Source of the DNA: SG8-41 sp029864385
GTDB lineage: Bacteria > Pseudomonadota > Gammaproteobacteria > Burkholderiales > SG8-41
NCBI GenBank assembly: GCA_029864385.1
Contig: JAOTTL010000001.1
Location: forward strand, 1-64,000
Direction of reading: 5' to 3'
Length of the DNA stretch: 64,000 nucleotides
Part shown: piece after piece, positions 1 through 8,622 of the stretch
Layout: each line of letters starts with the position of its first letter
How positions within the stretch are numbered: the stretch's first letter is position 1
Translations under genes and position numbers: made by a program
The notes under the pieces: generated by a model
Databases searched by the model: none
Seen by the model: only the letters and a program-made list of their open reading frames with translations
What the model was told of the DNA's origin: nothing

Positions 1-1358
1 ACAACTACATTGCCTTGGTCTCGATCGTGCCGGCGCTGATGTACTACTACGCGGTCTACACCTCGGTGCACAACCAGTCGGGCAAGCTCGGCATCGTGGG
101 CATGGCGAAGAAAGACATCCCCGATTTCTGGCAGCTGATGAAGAAGGACGGCTACTTGCTCATTCCGGTGGCGGTCCTGATCACACGCCTCGTCATCGGC
201 CGCTCGCCGTTTGACGCCGCGCTTTGGGCCATCTGCCTTTCGATCTTCCTGAGCTTCTTCCGGGCGGACACGCGCCTCGTGGCGCTGCCGCCCCTGATCG
301 CGCGCTGGCTCAAGCTGCCCCACTGGGGAACGGGCCGCGACTGGGTCGCCGTGCGTGCCGACGAAGCCATGGCCGCCAAGATCCGCGCCGGCGGCAACAA
401 CGAAGAGGCCGAGGCGGCAGGCCAGGCGGTTCTGGCTGCCGAGGAGGGACCGCGCCAGAGCGTCCTGCGCGAGAACTGGATGCTGTGGCTGGCGGGCGTG
501 CTGTTCGCCGTGTTGAACGTGGCCGGCATGGGCGCGGGGCCGGCGCTCTTCTGGTCGCTGGCTGCCCTGTTCATCTTCTCTTCGCCCAAGATGATGGAGG
601 GCCTCGAGCGCGCGGCGATCAATTCGCTGGTCATCGGCGTCACGGCCGGCGTGATGGGAATCGTGCTCTCGGGCGTGTCCCTGCCGGGCATCGGGATGAA
701 GTTCTCCTCGGTGGTCGTGGGTTACTCGAAGATCTTCGTGGACGCCTTTGGCTGGTACGGCACCGAGCTGCCCATGGTCATCATCATGTCGGGCGCGGCG
801 AGCTACATCCTTGGCATGGGCATGACGATCACCGCCGCCTACGTCTTGCTTTCGCTTCTCGCGGTTCCTGCCCTCATGTCCCTCGGCGTGCCCGAGTTGA
901 ACGCGCACTTGATCGTGCTCTGGCAGACCCAGTACGCGTCGCTCACGCCCCCGTTCGCGCTGGGGGCGTTTGTCGCGGCCGGTATCGCGCAGTCGGACCC
1001 CATGCGAACCGGATTCAGCTGCCTTCGAATGGCGTATCCGCTCTACGTCATTCCCTTCCTGATGGCGTACTCGCCCATCCTCATGGACGCGGGAGCGTCC
1101 TGGGGCAGCATCGGGCTGGTGTGGACGACGGGCTTCATGGGGCTCTATGCGATCTCCGCCGGGTTCGAGGGTTTCCTCAAGCAGAACTTGACGTGGCTCG
1201 AACGCATCAGCTTCATCATCGCGGGCGGGCTGCTCTACGTGCACTCGATCTGGCTCAACGCTGCCGGCGCCATTCTGATGGTGCTTGGCATCCTCTGGCA
1301 TATCAAGCTGAGTGTGTTTTTCAGAAGGGGCGCTCGCGCGCCGGCTTCCGGCCCCTAG
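1..1358 (+). CDS. TRAP transporter fused permease, C-terminal part (5' end outside window)
   Basis: The reading frame is open from the window edge, so this is the C-terminal ~450 residues of a longer protein; the TTG at 15 is not a real start. The residues are a string of hydrophobic helices with the motif LGMGMTITAAYVLLSLLAVP and LWQTQYASLTPPFALGAFVA, characteristic of the DctM-like large subunit of TRAP transporters with fused small and large permease domains (TAXI type). It would carry an organic acid or amino acid into the cell with a Na+ or H+ gradient, using a periplasmic binding protein that should lie upstream, outside the window. A charged loop around residues 105-150 separates two hydrophobic blocks. 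The substrate cannot be read from sequence. Confidence 0.88.
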   Translation, partial: NYIALVSIVPALMYYYAVYTSVHNQSGKLGIVGMAKKDIPDFWQLMKKDGYLLIPVAVLITRLVIGRSPFDAALWAICLSIFLSFFRADTRLVALPPLIARWLKLPHWGTGRDWVAVRADEAMAAKIRAGGNNEEAEAAGQAVLAAEEGPRQSVLRENWMLWLAGVLFAVLNVAGMGAGPALFWSLAALFIFSSPKMMEGLERAAINSLVIGVTAGVMGIVLSGVSLPGIGMKFSSVVVGYSKIFVDAFGWYGTELPMVIIMSGAASYILGMGMTITAAYVLLSLLAVPALMSLGVPELNAHLIVLWQTQYASLTPPFALGAFVAAGIAQSDPMRTGFSCLRMAYPLYVIPFLMAYSPILMDAGASWGSIGLVWTTGFMGLYAISAGFEGFLKQNLTWLERISFIIAGGLLYVHSIWLNAAGAILMVLGILWHIKLSVFFRRGARAPASGP

Positions 1359-1370
1359 TTGTTCCAAAGG

Positions 1371-1510
1371 CGTGACGGGTGACGGGTGACGACGGACGGT
1401 TCAGTCCACTCACCATTCACCAGTCACGGAAATTGATGAACCGCCAAGACGCGAAGAGAAGCAAGGATCAAGACCGGTTATTGATCACCCGTCACCCGTC
1501 ACTCATCACC
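1371..1510. repeat. Intergenic tandem (GTGACGG)n arrays and a copy of the CCGCCAAGACGC repeat
   Basis: Two short arrays of 7-8 bp units (variants of GTGACGG and its complement) flank one copy of the dispersed repeat GAACCGCCAAGACGCGAAG at about 1440. The same elements recur between many genes in this window. No coding content is visible. Confidence 0.8.
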
Positions 1511-1582
1511 TCTTAAATTCTAGTCACACGTCACGCTGTACGAAGCCCTAACACAACCATACCCAAGCGGTCTGTCTCACCA

Positions 1583-3328
1583 ATGGATTTGATGAAAAGC
1601 GAAACGCGCGATGGCATGCGCATCGACTGGGATGCGCCGATCCCGATGGATGACGGCGTCGTGCTGCGCGCCGACGTCTTCCGCCCGCTGGGTGAGGGCA
1701 AGGTACCGGTGATCATCAGTTACGGGCCGTACGCGAAGGGACTGGCGTTCCAGGAGGGCTTCAAAAGCGCCTGGGTGCGCATGACGACGAGTTATCCCGA
1801 GACGGCAGAAGGCTCCTCCAATAAATATCAGAACTGGGAGCTCGTCGATCCGGAGAAATGGGTGCCCTGGGGCTACGCCTGCGTGCGCGTCGATTCGCGC
1901 GGCGTCGGCCGCTCGCCCGGCTTTCTTGATCCGCTCTCGCCGCGTGAGGCGCAGGACTTCTACCACTGCGTCGAATGGGCCGGCACGCAGCCGTGGAGCA
2001 ACGGCAAGGTCGGGATCAGTGGCATCTCCTATTACGCGCAGACGGGCTGGCTCGTGGGCCCGCTGCGTCCGCCCCACCTTGCGGCATTGTGCGCGTGGGA
2101 GGGGGAGTGCGATTACTACCGCGAGTGGTCGCGTCACGGGGGCATCCTGTGCGGCTTCGCCGAGAGCTGGTACCGGCGCCAGGTGGTGAGCGTGCAGCAC
2201 GGCGTCGGCGAGCGCGGCCCGCGCAGCCGCGTCACCGGCGAGCCGGTGGCGGGACCCGAAACGCTGCCGGAAGAAGAGCTTCGCAAGAACCGGGTCGATC
2301 ACGCCGGCGATTTGCTCCGCCACCCGCTGATCGACGACTACTATCGCCCGCGCCTGCCGGCGCTGGAGAAGATGACCGCGCCACTGCTCTCCGCGGCGAA
2401 CTGGGGCGGGCAGGGGCTGCATCCGCGCGGCAACTACGAAGGCTGGCTGCGCGCCGGCAGCAAGCAGAAATGGCTGGAAGTGCACGGCGACACCCACTTC
2501 TCGCACTTCTACACCCACTACGGGCAGGGGCTGCAAAAAAAGTTCTTCGACTATTTTCTCAAAGGCGAAAAGAACGGCTGGGACAAGCAGCCGCGCGTCT
2601 CGCTCAACATCCGCCATCCCGGTGAGAAATTCGCGCCGCGCGGCGAGAACGAGTGGCCGCTTGCGCGCACGCAGTGGACGAAGTACTACCTCCACGCGGA
2701 TGGCCATGGCCTCTCGACCAGGAAGCCCGAGGGCGAGACGACGATCGTCTACGAGACGAGCGGTGACGGCGTGACGTTCCTCACCGCGCCCTTGAAGGAG
2801 GAGATCGAGATTACCGGCCCGGTGGCCGCGAAGCTTCGGGTGTCCTCGGACACGACCGATGCCGACCTCTTTCTCGTGCTGCGCGTGTTCGACCCGGCCG
2901 GCAAGGAGCTCGTCTTTCTCGGCTCCAACGACCCGCGCACGCCGATCGGCCTGGGCTGGCTTCGCGCCTCGCACCGCAAGCTCGATCCGGAAAAGACGCT
3001 GCCCTACCGGCCCTATCACACGCACGACGAAGAGCAGCCGCTCACACCCGGCGTAGCGGTGGAGCTCGACGTCGAGATCTGGCCGACCTGCATCGTGGTG
3101 CCCCCGGGCTACCGCATCGGCCTCTCCGTGCGCGGCAAGGACTACGAATTCGACGGCCCGCCCATGGAGATTCCGCACGCGCCGTATCCGATGCGCGGCG
3201 TTGGCCCCTTCACGCACCAGCATCCCGAGGATCGTCCGCCGGCGATTTTCGGGGGCAAGAACACGCTGCATTTCGGCGGGGGCGACAAGGCGCCGCATGT
3301 GCTGCTGCCCGTTATTCCCAAGGCGTGA
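1583..3328 (+). CDS. CocE/NonD family hydrolase
   Basis: A 581-residue alpha/beta hydrolase of the CocE/X-Pro dipeptidyl-peptidase class. The N-terminal hydrolase domain carries DGVVLRADVFRP near residue 25, the oxyanion region VRVDSRGVGRSPG at 101-113, and the nucleophile in GISGISYYAQ with Ser149. The C-terminal beta-sandwich domain typical of the family starts near residue 390 (TFLTAPLKEEIEITGP) and ends with GKNTLHFGG. Members cleave esters or amides such as cocaine or glutaryl-7-aminocephalosporanic acid; the substrate here is unknown. There is no signal peptide, so it is probably cytoplasmic. It lies between a TRAP permease and a Liv-type ABC importer, which suggests catabolism of an imported compound. 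A long antisense frame over it is a GC-codon shadow. Confidence 0.88.
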   Translation: MDLMKSETRDGMRIDWDAPIPMDDGVVLRADVFRPLGEGKVPVIISYGPYAKGLAFQEGFKSAWVRMTTSYPETAEGSSNKYQNWELVDPEKWVPWGYACVRVDSRGVGRSPGFLDPLSPREAQDFYHCVEWAGTQPWSNGKVGISGISYYAQTGWLVGPLRPPHLAALCAWEGECDYYREWSRHGGILCGFAESWYRRQVVSVQHGVGERGPRSRVTGEPVAGPETLPEEELRKNRVDHAGDLLRHPLIDDYYRPRLPALEKMTAPLLSAANWGGQGLHPRGNYEGWLRAGSKQKWLEVHGDTHFSHFYTHYGQGLQKKFFDYFLKGEKNGWDKQPRVSLNIRHPGEKFAPRGENEWPLARTQWTKYYLHADGHGLSTRKPEGETTIVYETSGDGVTFLTAPLKEEIEITGPVAAKLRVSSDTTDADLFLVLRVFDPAGKELVFLGSNDPRTPIGLGWLRASHRKLDPEKTLPYRPYHTHDEEQPLTPGVAVELDVEIWPTCIVVPPGYRIGLSVRGKDYEFDGPPMEIPHAPYPMRGVGPFTHQHPEDRPPAIFGGKNTLHFGGGDKAPHVLLPVIPKA

Positions 3329-3415
3329 TGGGTGATGGGTGATGAGTGACGGGTGACGCGTTAGGCTAGGGTAGAATCAACTTGAGCCGTTCACCGTTCA
3401 CCGTTCACCGGTCAC
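3326..3415. repeat. Intergenic TGATGGG / GTTCACC tandem repeats
   Basis: The array begins in the stop codon of the hydrolase: three TGATGGG-type units, then GTGACGG units, then three GTTCACC units ending about 50 bases before the livH-like start. Same family as the other arrays of the window. Confidence 0.75.
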
Positions 3416-3465
3416 GAATCACAAGAAGTTGGGCGTTTGGCTGCGGCTAATTGATCCTCGCGGTT

Positions 3466-4326
3466 ATGGATACGGAATTCTGGGTCATACAGGTCTTCAA
3501 CGGGATTTCGTACGGCGCGCTGCTGTTCCTGCTGGCGGGCGGGCTCTCGCTCATCTTCGGCGTCATGCGCATCGTCAATCTTTCGCATGGCTCGTACTTC
3601 ATGCTGGGCGGCTATGTCGCGCTGACGGTGATCTGGACGACGGATTCGTGGGTGCTCGCCATTCCCGTGGCTGCACTGACGATCGCCGTGGTGGGCCTGA
3701 TCATGGAGCGGGTGTTCCTGCGGCCGCTGGGATTCGATCCTCTGCGGCAGGTGCTGCTGACGGTCGGCTTCGCGTTCCTGTTCCAGCAGGGTGCGCTCGA
3801 CATCTGGGGCGGAGACAACCTCGACATCTCGCCGCCCGACATATTGAAGGTGAGCGTGGTGTTGGCAGGGATCTACTTCCCGCTGTACCGCGTGTTCATG
3901 ATCGGCGTGGCCGTGGCGATCGGTGTAACGATCTGGCTCACCATGGAAAAGACGCGCATGGGCGCGATGGTGCGCGCCGCGGTGGATGATTCCGAGATGG
4001 CGCGCGGCGTCGGCGTCGACACCTCGCGCGTGTCGATGTTCATCTTCGCCTTGGGCGCATTCCTCGCCGCGCTGGGAGGCGTGATCGGAGGCGCGTTTCT
4101 GGGCGTCTACCCGGGGCTGGATTTCGAGATCCTGCCGATCGCGTTTGCCGTGGTGATCATCGGCGGCATGGGCAGTCTCGGCGGCGCCGCTGTGGGCAGC
4201 CTCATCGTCGGGCTGGCCGACAACTTTGGCAAAGCGCTCTTTCCGGAGATCTCCTACTTCACTCTGTACGCCCCGATGGTGCTGATCCTGGCGCTGAAAC
4301 CGACGGGCCTGTTTGGGCGCGAGTGA
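3466..4326 (+). CDS. livH: Branched-chain amino acid ABC transporter permease, LivH type
   Basis: A 286-residue inner-membrane permease with about eight helices. The start LFLLAGGLSLIFGVMRIVNL and the typical RAAVDDSEMARGVGVDTSRV cytoplasmic loop mark the LivH family. I chose ATG 3466 over an in-frame TTG 15 bases upstream because the family N-terminus fits it. It is the first gene of a five-gene importer (permease, permease, binding protein, ATPase, ATPase); the next gene starts 10 bases after its stop. Family members move hydrophobic amino acids, but betaproteobacterial paralogues often import aromatic acids, amides or urea, so the symbol denotes family rather than proven substrate. Confidence 0.9.
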   Translation: MDTEFWVIQVFNGISYGALLFLLAGGLSLIFGVMRIVNLSHGSYFMLGGYVALTVIWTTDSWVLAIPVAALTIAVVGLIMERVFLRPLGFDPLRQVLLTVGFAFLFQQGALDIWGGDNLDISPPDILKVSVVLAGIYFPLYRVFMIGVAVAIGVTIWLTMEKTRMGAMVRAAVDDSEMARGVGVDTSRVSMFIFALGAFLAALGGVIGGAFLGVYPGLDFEILPIAFAVVIIGGMGSLGGAAVGSLIVGLADNFGKALFPEISYFTLYAPMVLILALKPTGLFGRE

Positions 4327-4336
4327 GGCGGCTGCC

Positions 4337-5326
4337 ATGAGCGAGAGAGGCAAGATCGTCATCGTCATCGCGGTGTTGGCCGCTCTGCTGGTCGCGACGC
4401 CGTTCGCAAACTCGTTCGTGGTCCTCCTGGTCACGCAGGCGCTGGTGTTCGCCATTCTTGCGATGAGCCTGGATATCCTGCTCGGCTTTACGGGACTGCC
4501 GTCGCTGGGTCAGGCCGCCTACCTGGGCGTGGGTGCGTACCTCACGGCGATCCTCGCGAGCCAGTACGAGTTCGGGCTGGGCTCGAGCTTCTGGGTCGTC
4601 ATCGTGCTCGGCTTCGTGATCGGCGCCGTCACCGCGGCTTTCTTCGGGCTGTTCGCAATCCGCGCGACGGGAGTCTATTTTCTCATGATCACGCTCGCGC
4701 TCGGCCAGTGCGTGTGGGGGCTCGCGTATCGCTGGAACTTGCTCACGGGCGGCGACAACGGGATCAACATGCCCGGCCGTCCCGAATTCGGAATCGATCT
4801 CGCGGACGACTTGACCTTTTTCTATTTGGTGTTCGGTTTTTTCGTGGCGTCGCTGGCGATCCTCTACCTGTTGGTAAAATCTCCCTTCGGGCGCAGCCTG
4901 GTCGGAATCCGCGAGAGCGAGCTGCGCATGCGCATCCTTGGCTACAACACGTGGCTGCACAAGTACATCGCGTTCATCATCGCCGGCGGCTTCGGCGGGC
5001 TCGCGGGCGTGCTGTGGGCGTTCCTGAACGGGCTGGTGAGTCCCGAGGACGTCATCCTGACCACCTCGGTCGACGCGCTGCTCATGGTGGTTCTCGGCGG
5101 GCCGGGCACGCTCGTCGGCGCGGCGATCGGCGCGGGCGTGGTGGTCTTTCTGCGCGAGTATCTCAGCACGCTGGTGTCGTGGTGGCAGTACGCGCTGGGC
5201 GGCGTTTACGTGCTGACGATCCTGTATCTCCCGGGCGGCCTGATGGGCATTCCGGAGCGAATTCGCCAGCGCCGCGCGCCGTCGGCGGCCGCTGAGGGAG
5301 CAAAAGTAGTTTCCGCGTCTCAATAG
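4337..5326 (+). CDS. livM: Branched-chain amino acid ABC transporter permease, LivM type
   Basis: A 329-residue second permease. It shows the LivM hallmarks: MSLDILLGFTGLPSLGQAAY early on, the TGVYFLMITLALGQ helix, and the loop RSLVGIRESELRMRILGYNT that contacts the ATPase. The ATG at 4337 is preferred to a TTG at 4313 that would overlap livH. With the LivH-type protein it forms the membrane pore of the importer. It is followed after 20 bases by a strong AAAGGAGG ribosome site for the binding-protein gene. Confidence 0.9.
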   Translation: MSERGKIVIVIAVLAALLVATPFANSFVVLLVTQALVFAILAMSLDILLGFTGLPSLGQAAYLGVGAYLTAILASQYEFGLGSSFWVVIVLGFVIGAVTAAFFGLFAIRATGVYFLMITLALGQCVWGLAYRWNLLTGGDNGINMPGRPEFGIDLADDLTFFYLVFGFFVASLAILYLLVKSPFGRSLVGIRESELRMRILGYNTWLHKYIAFIIAGGFGGLAGVLWAFLNGLVSPEDVILTTSVDALLMVVLGGPGTLVGAAIGAGVVVFLREYLSTLVSWWQYALGGVYVLTILYLPGGLMGIPERIRQRRAPSAAAEGAKVVSASQ

Positions 5327-5346
5327 TAACGAAAGGAGGGGCTGTT

Positions 5347-6615
5347 ATGTTACGCAAACTCAAAACGGGGCTTACTTGGTGGATCCCGCTGGGCGTCGCC
5401 GCGCTCGGCATCGGCTTGGCCTCTGGGCCGGCCGGCGCCGCGGAGGAACTTCGCATCGGGTTCGTCGCGCCGATGACGGGGATCTTCGCCCAGATCGGCA
5501 AGGACATGAGCAACGGATTCCAGATGTACGTGGACGAGGTCGGCGGTAATTTCGCCGGCGCCAAGGTGAAGTTCATTCTTGAAGACGGCCAGGGCAAGCC
5601 GCCGATCAACGTCCGCAAGGCTGAAAAGCTCGTCCGCCAGGACAACGTGCAGATGTTCATCGGCGGGCTGCTCGCCTCGACCGGCTACGCGTTGGCGCCC
5701 GTGAGCACGCGGCTGAAGACGGTCTACATTCCTTCCATCGCGGCGGCGGACGATCTCACGCAGCGCGAGGCGTCCAAGTATCCGTACGTGGTGCGCACCG
5801 GCTGGACCAGTTCCCAGCCCAATCACCCGTTCGGTGCGTGGGCCTGCGAGCAGGGCTACAAGAAGGTCGTGACGGTTGGCGCCGACTACGCTTTCGGCTA
5901 CGAGGTCATCGGCGGATTCCAGAAGACCTTCGAGGACTGCGGGGGCAAGGTCATCCAGAAGATCTGGCCGCCGCTGGGAACGAAGGACTTCGGACCGTTC
6001 ATCCCAACCATCAAGGATGACGCTGACGCAATCTTCACGCTCATGGTTGGGCCGATGTCGCTGCAGTTCCCGAAGCAGCTCGCCGCCGCAGGGATTAAGA
6101 AGCCGGTGCTGGGCGGGGGAACGAGCTACGACGAGTTCGTGCTGCCGTCGATGGGGGACGAAGTGATAGGCCACGTCTCGGCGCTGCAGTACAGCGCGGC
6201 GCTCGACACTCCGAGGAACGCGGCGTTCGTGAAGAAGTACCGCGAGAAATACGGCAAGGTGCCGTCGTACTACTCGGAGAGCAACTACACCACTGCGCAG
6301 ATGATCCACGAGGTCATGAAGAAGACGGGCGGCAAGTGGCCGGGCGCGGAGAAGTTCGTCGAGCTGCTCGCGAGCGTCCAGCTCGACAGCGTGCGCGGCC
6401 CGGTGCGCCTGGACGAGATGCGCAACCCGGTGCACAACATCTACATCCGCAAGGTCGAGAAGAAGAAGATGCACGGCTACGGCGAGGACGAGCTCTGGAA
6501 CACGGTCATCAAGACCTACCCCAACGTGAGCCAGTTCTGGACGTACAAGAAGGCCGACTTCCTCAAGCAGCCGGTCTATAGCCGCACGTTCCCGCCGTGT
6601 AAGTACTGCGAGTAA
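5347..6615 (+). CDS. Liv-type ABC transporter substrate-binding protein
   Basis: A 422-residue periplasmic binding protein of the leucine/isoleucine/valine-binding (type I) fold. Residues 1-32 are a Sec signal peptide (basic start, hydrophobic core, small residues before AAEELRIGF). The mature protein starts with the family phrase LRIGFVAPMTGIFAQIGKDM and contains GYALAPVSTRLKTVYIPS. The start ATG follows AAAGGAGG at ideal spacing, in line with high expression of binding proteins. It is the third gene of the operon, placed between the permeases and the ATPases. The ligand cannot be inferred with confidence; the neighbouring CocE hydrolase hints at an ester or amide-derived compound. Confidence 0.9.
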   Translation: MLRKLKTGLTWWIPLGVAALGIGLASGPAGAAEELRIGFVAPMTGIFAQIGKDMSNGFQMYVDEVGGNFAGAKVKFILEDGQGKPPINVRKAEKLVRQDNVQMFIGGLLASTGYALAPVSTRLKTVYIPSIAAADDLTQREASKYPYVVRTGWTSSQPNHPFGAWACEQGYKKVVTVGADYAFGYEVIGGFQKTFEDCGGKVIQKIWPPLGTKDFGPFIPTIKDDADAIFTLMVGPMSLQFPKQLAAAGIKKPVLGGGTSYDEFVLPSMGDEVIGHVSALQYSAALDTPRNAAFVKKYREKYGKVPSYYSESNYTTAQMIHEVMKKTGGKWPGAEKFVELLASVQLDSVRGPVRLDEMRNPVHNIYIRKVEKKKMHGYGEDELWNTVIKTYPNVSQFWTYKKADFLKQPVYSRTFPPCKYCE

Positions 6616-6631
6616 CGCGTTCTCGGCTGCC

Positions 6632-6668
6632 GGGCGACGCCGCCATTCTTGATGCGCGGCGTCCGCCC
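6632..6668 (+). terminator. GC-rich hairpin after the binding-protein gene
   Basis: GGGCGACGCCGC and GCGGCGTCCGCCC form a stem of about 12 bp with one bulged C and a 10-base loop. There is no clear U-run after it, so it may be an mRNA-stabilising hairpin or attenuator rather than a full terminator. It could set a high ratio of binding protein to ATPases. Confidence 0.45.
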
Positions 6669-6693
6669 GCTTGATTGTTAAAGAGCGTGGCTA

Positions 6694-6885
6694 GTGACTG
6701 GTGACTAGTGCTGAAGAAGTGACGGGTGACGGGTGATGCGTGACGGGGCCTAACCCTGGTGATGGGTGATGGGTGATGGGTGATGGGTGATGCGTAACTG
6801 CTCTTGATTCTTGCTGTTCTTGGCGTCTTGGCGGTTCAATGTTGGAGCTTATCGGCGTATATCGGCGTCCATCGGCGGCTAATTC
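6694..6885. repeat. Intergenic repeat cluster (tandem arrays plus composite repeat)
   Basis: GTGACGG units (6719-6746) are followed by five TGATGGG-type units (6760-6793), a reverse copy of the CTTGGCGTCTTGGCGGTTCA repeat at about 6818-6838, and a TATCGGCG triplet-like repeat at 6847-6880. The cluster fills the gap between the binding-protein and first ATPase genes, so the operon may be interrupted here. Confidence 0.8.
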
Positions 6886-6911
6886 TGGTCCTGGATTTTT
6901 GGGGTGGTACA

Positions 6912-7688
6912 TTGAACTCAAGCGTGACCAAGCCGCAACCTGACGCACAGCCGGTGCTGGAGCTGCGGAGCCTGTCGAAGAGCTTCGGCGGCCTTCATGC
7001 AGTGCAGAATGTGAGCCTCAAAGTCTTTCCGGGCGACCGCAAGGCCATCATCGGGCCGAACGGCGCGGGGAAGACGACGCTGTTCAACGTCATCACGGGC
7101 ACCCTGCCGGCAACGTCGGGGCAGGCCGTGCTCTTCGGAGCGGACGTGACCAACTGGCCGAGCCACCGGCGCACTGCCATGGGCATGGCGCGGACGTTCC
7201 AGGTCACGAATCTGTTTCCGAAGCTCACGGTGCTCGACAATATCCTGCTCGCGATCCAGGGCGTGCGCGCCATGAAGTTCGTGCTGTGGCGCCCGCTCTC
7301 CTCCTACCGGGACGTGCACGAGAAGGCGCGCGGCCTGCTGGAAGGCGCCGGCTACTGGGACCGCCGCGACGTGGAGGTGCGCAACCTTTCTCACGGCGAG
7401 CAGCGCCAGATCGAGATCGTGCTGGGGCTCGCGAGCGACCCGAAGATCCTGCTCCTCGACGAGCCCGCAGCGGGGCTAGCCTCGGGCGAGTCGCGCGAGA
7501 TGGCGACCTTCCTGAAGCGCCTCGACCCGACGCTCGCCATCCTGCTCATCGAGCACGACATGGACGTCGTCTTCGACGTGGTCGATCACATCTCGGTGCT
7601 GCACTTCGGCGAGGTGGTGGAGGAGGGCCCGACCGACGCGGTCCGCCGCAGCGCCAAGGTGCAGGAAATCTACCTCGGGACGGGCTAA
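6912..7688 (+). CDS. livG: Branched-chain amino acid ABC transporter ATPase, LivG type
   Basis: A 258-residue ABC ATPase. Walker A is GPNGAGKTT (residues 48-56), the signature is LSHGEQ (159-164), Walker B is ILLLDEP (179-185), and the LivG-typical MARTFQVTNLFPKLTVLDN follows the Q-loop. The frame is open further upstream through repeat DNA, but the TTG at 6912, preceded by GGGGTGG, fits the family N-terminus; a GTG at 6924 is an alternative. It powers the LivHM pore together with the LivF-type protein. Confidence 0.88.
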   Translation: MNSSVTKPQPDAQPVLELRSLSKSFGGLHAVQNVSLKVFPGDRKAIIGPNGAGKTTLFNVITGTLPATSGQAVLFGADVTNWPSHRRTAMGMARTFQVTNLFPKLTVLDNILLAIQGVRAMKFVLWRPLSSYRDVHEKARGLLEGAGYWDRRDVEVRNLSHGEQRQIEIVLGLASDPKILLLDEPAAGLASGESREMATFLKRLDPTLAILLIEHDMDVVFDVVDHISVLHFGEVVEEGPTDAVRRSAKVQEIYLGTG

Positions 7689-7732
7689 TTGAGAGCACCT
7701 AACGTAATGAAACTCACGCTGTAGGGGCTCTC

Positions 7733-8434
7733 ATGGCGATGCTCGACGTCGAGGACATTCACACCTACTACGGCGACGCCTACGTCCTGCAGGGGCTGTC
7801 GTTGAAGCTCGAGCAGGGACAGATACTCGGGCTGCTCGGACGCAACGGCGTCGGCAAGACGACGCTCGTCAAGTCCATCGTCGGCTTCAATCCGCCGCGC
7901 CGCGGCCGCATTCTCTTCAAGGGCGTGGATATCACGCACGTCTCGTCGTTCGAAACGGTGAGGGGCGGGTTGGGCCTCGTGCCGCAGGGCCGGCGCGTGT
8001 TCCCGACGCTGAGCGTGGAGGAGAACCTGCGGGTCGCAGAGCGTGGCATCGAGCGCCACGGCTGGAATGCGGAGCGTGTTTACGCGCTGTTTCCGCGGCT
8101 GAAGGAGCGGCGCACCCAGCGCGCGAAGACGCTCTCGGGCGGCGAGCAGCAGATGCTCGCCATCGGCCGCGCGCTCATGACCAATCCCGACTGCCTCATC
8201 ATGGACGAGCCCTCCGAAGGCCTCGCGCCCATCATCATCCAGGGCGTGTGGGAGGCAGTCAGCAAGCTGAAGGAGCAGGGGCTTTCCATCCTGCTCGTCG
8301 AGCAGAATACGGCGCTCGCGCTGAAGCTCGTCGACCACGTGCACGTCATGAGCAAAGGCCGCGTCGTCTACTCCGCGAGCCCGCAGGAGCTCTGGGCGAA
8401 TGAGGAAGTGAAGGCGAGCTATCTCGGCATCTGA
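7733..8434 (+). CDS. livF: Branched-chain amino acid ABC transporter ATPase, LivF type
   Basis: A 233-residue ABC ATPase with Walker A GRNGVGKTT (residues 36-44), signature LSGGEQ (134-139) and Walker B CLIMDEP (154-160). The sequence VPQGRRVFPTLSVEENL is characteristic of LivF. It starts with ATG 44 bases after livG and closes the importer operon. A stretch of GTGACGAG repeats follows its stop. Confidence 0.9.
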   Translation: MAMLDVEDIHTYYGDAYVLQGLSLKLEQGQILGLLGRNGVGKTTLVKSIVGFNPPRRGRILFKGVDITHVSSFETVRGGLGLVPQGRRVFPTLSVEENLRVAERGIERHGWNAERVYALFPRLKERRTQRAKTLSGGEQQMLAIGRALMTNPDCLIMDEPSEGLAPIIIQGVWEAVSKLKEQGLSILLVEQNTALALKLVDHVHVMSKGRVVYSASPQELWANEEVKASYLGI

Positions 8435-8622
8435 TTTACGGTGACGAGTGACGAGCGACGGGTGATGGAAGAGCTGCCGAGGGGTCTGACCCCTTAGCGC
8501 GGTCCATTCATCATTCGCGATGCACAGTCCTTGAGTCACGCTGTCCCAGCTGCCCGGCTCGGTTTGAGCACTAACCCCCCCTCGCCTTCGACCCCGACTC
8601 GCTGATACGATTTCCGGCGCGT

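Noticed and set aside
1577..3298. 573-residue antisense frame over the CocE-type hydrolase
   Set aside because: Its composition (Arg, Ala, Val, His rich, no motifs) is that expected from the complement of GC-rich codons; the plus strand has a clear family and active-site motif.
4259..5323. 354-residue antisense frame over livM, rich in Glu, Arg, Gln and His
   Set aside because: Antisense image of hydrophobic permease codons; no domain or start signal.
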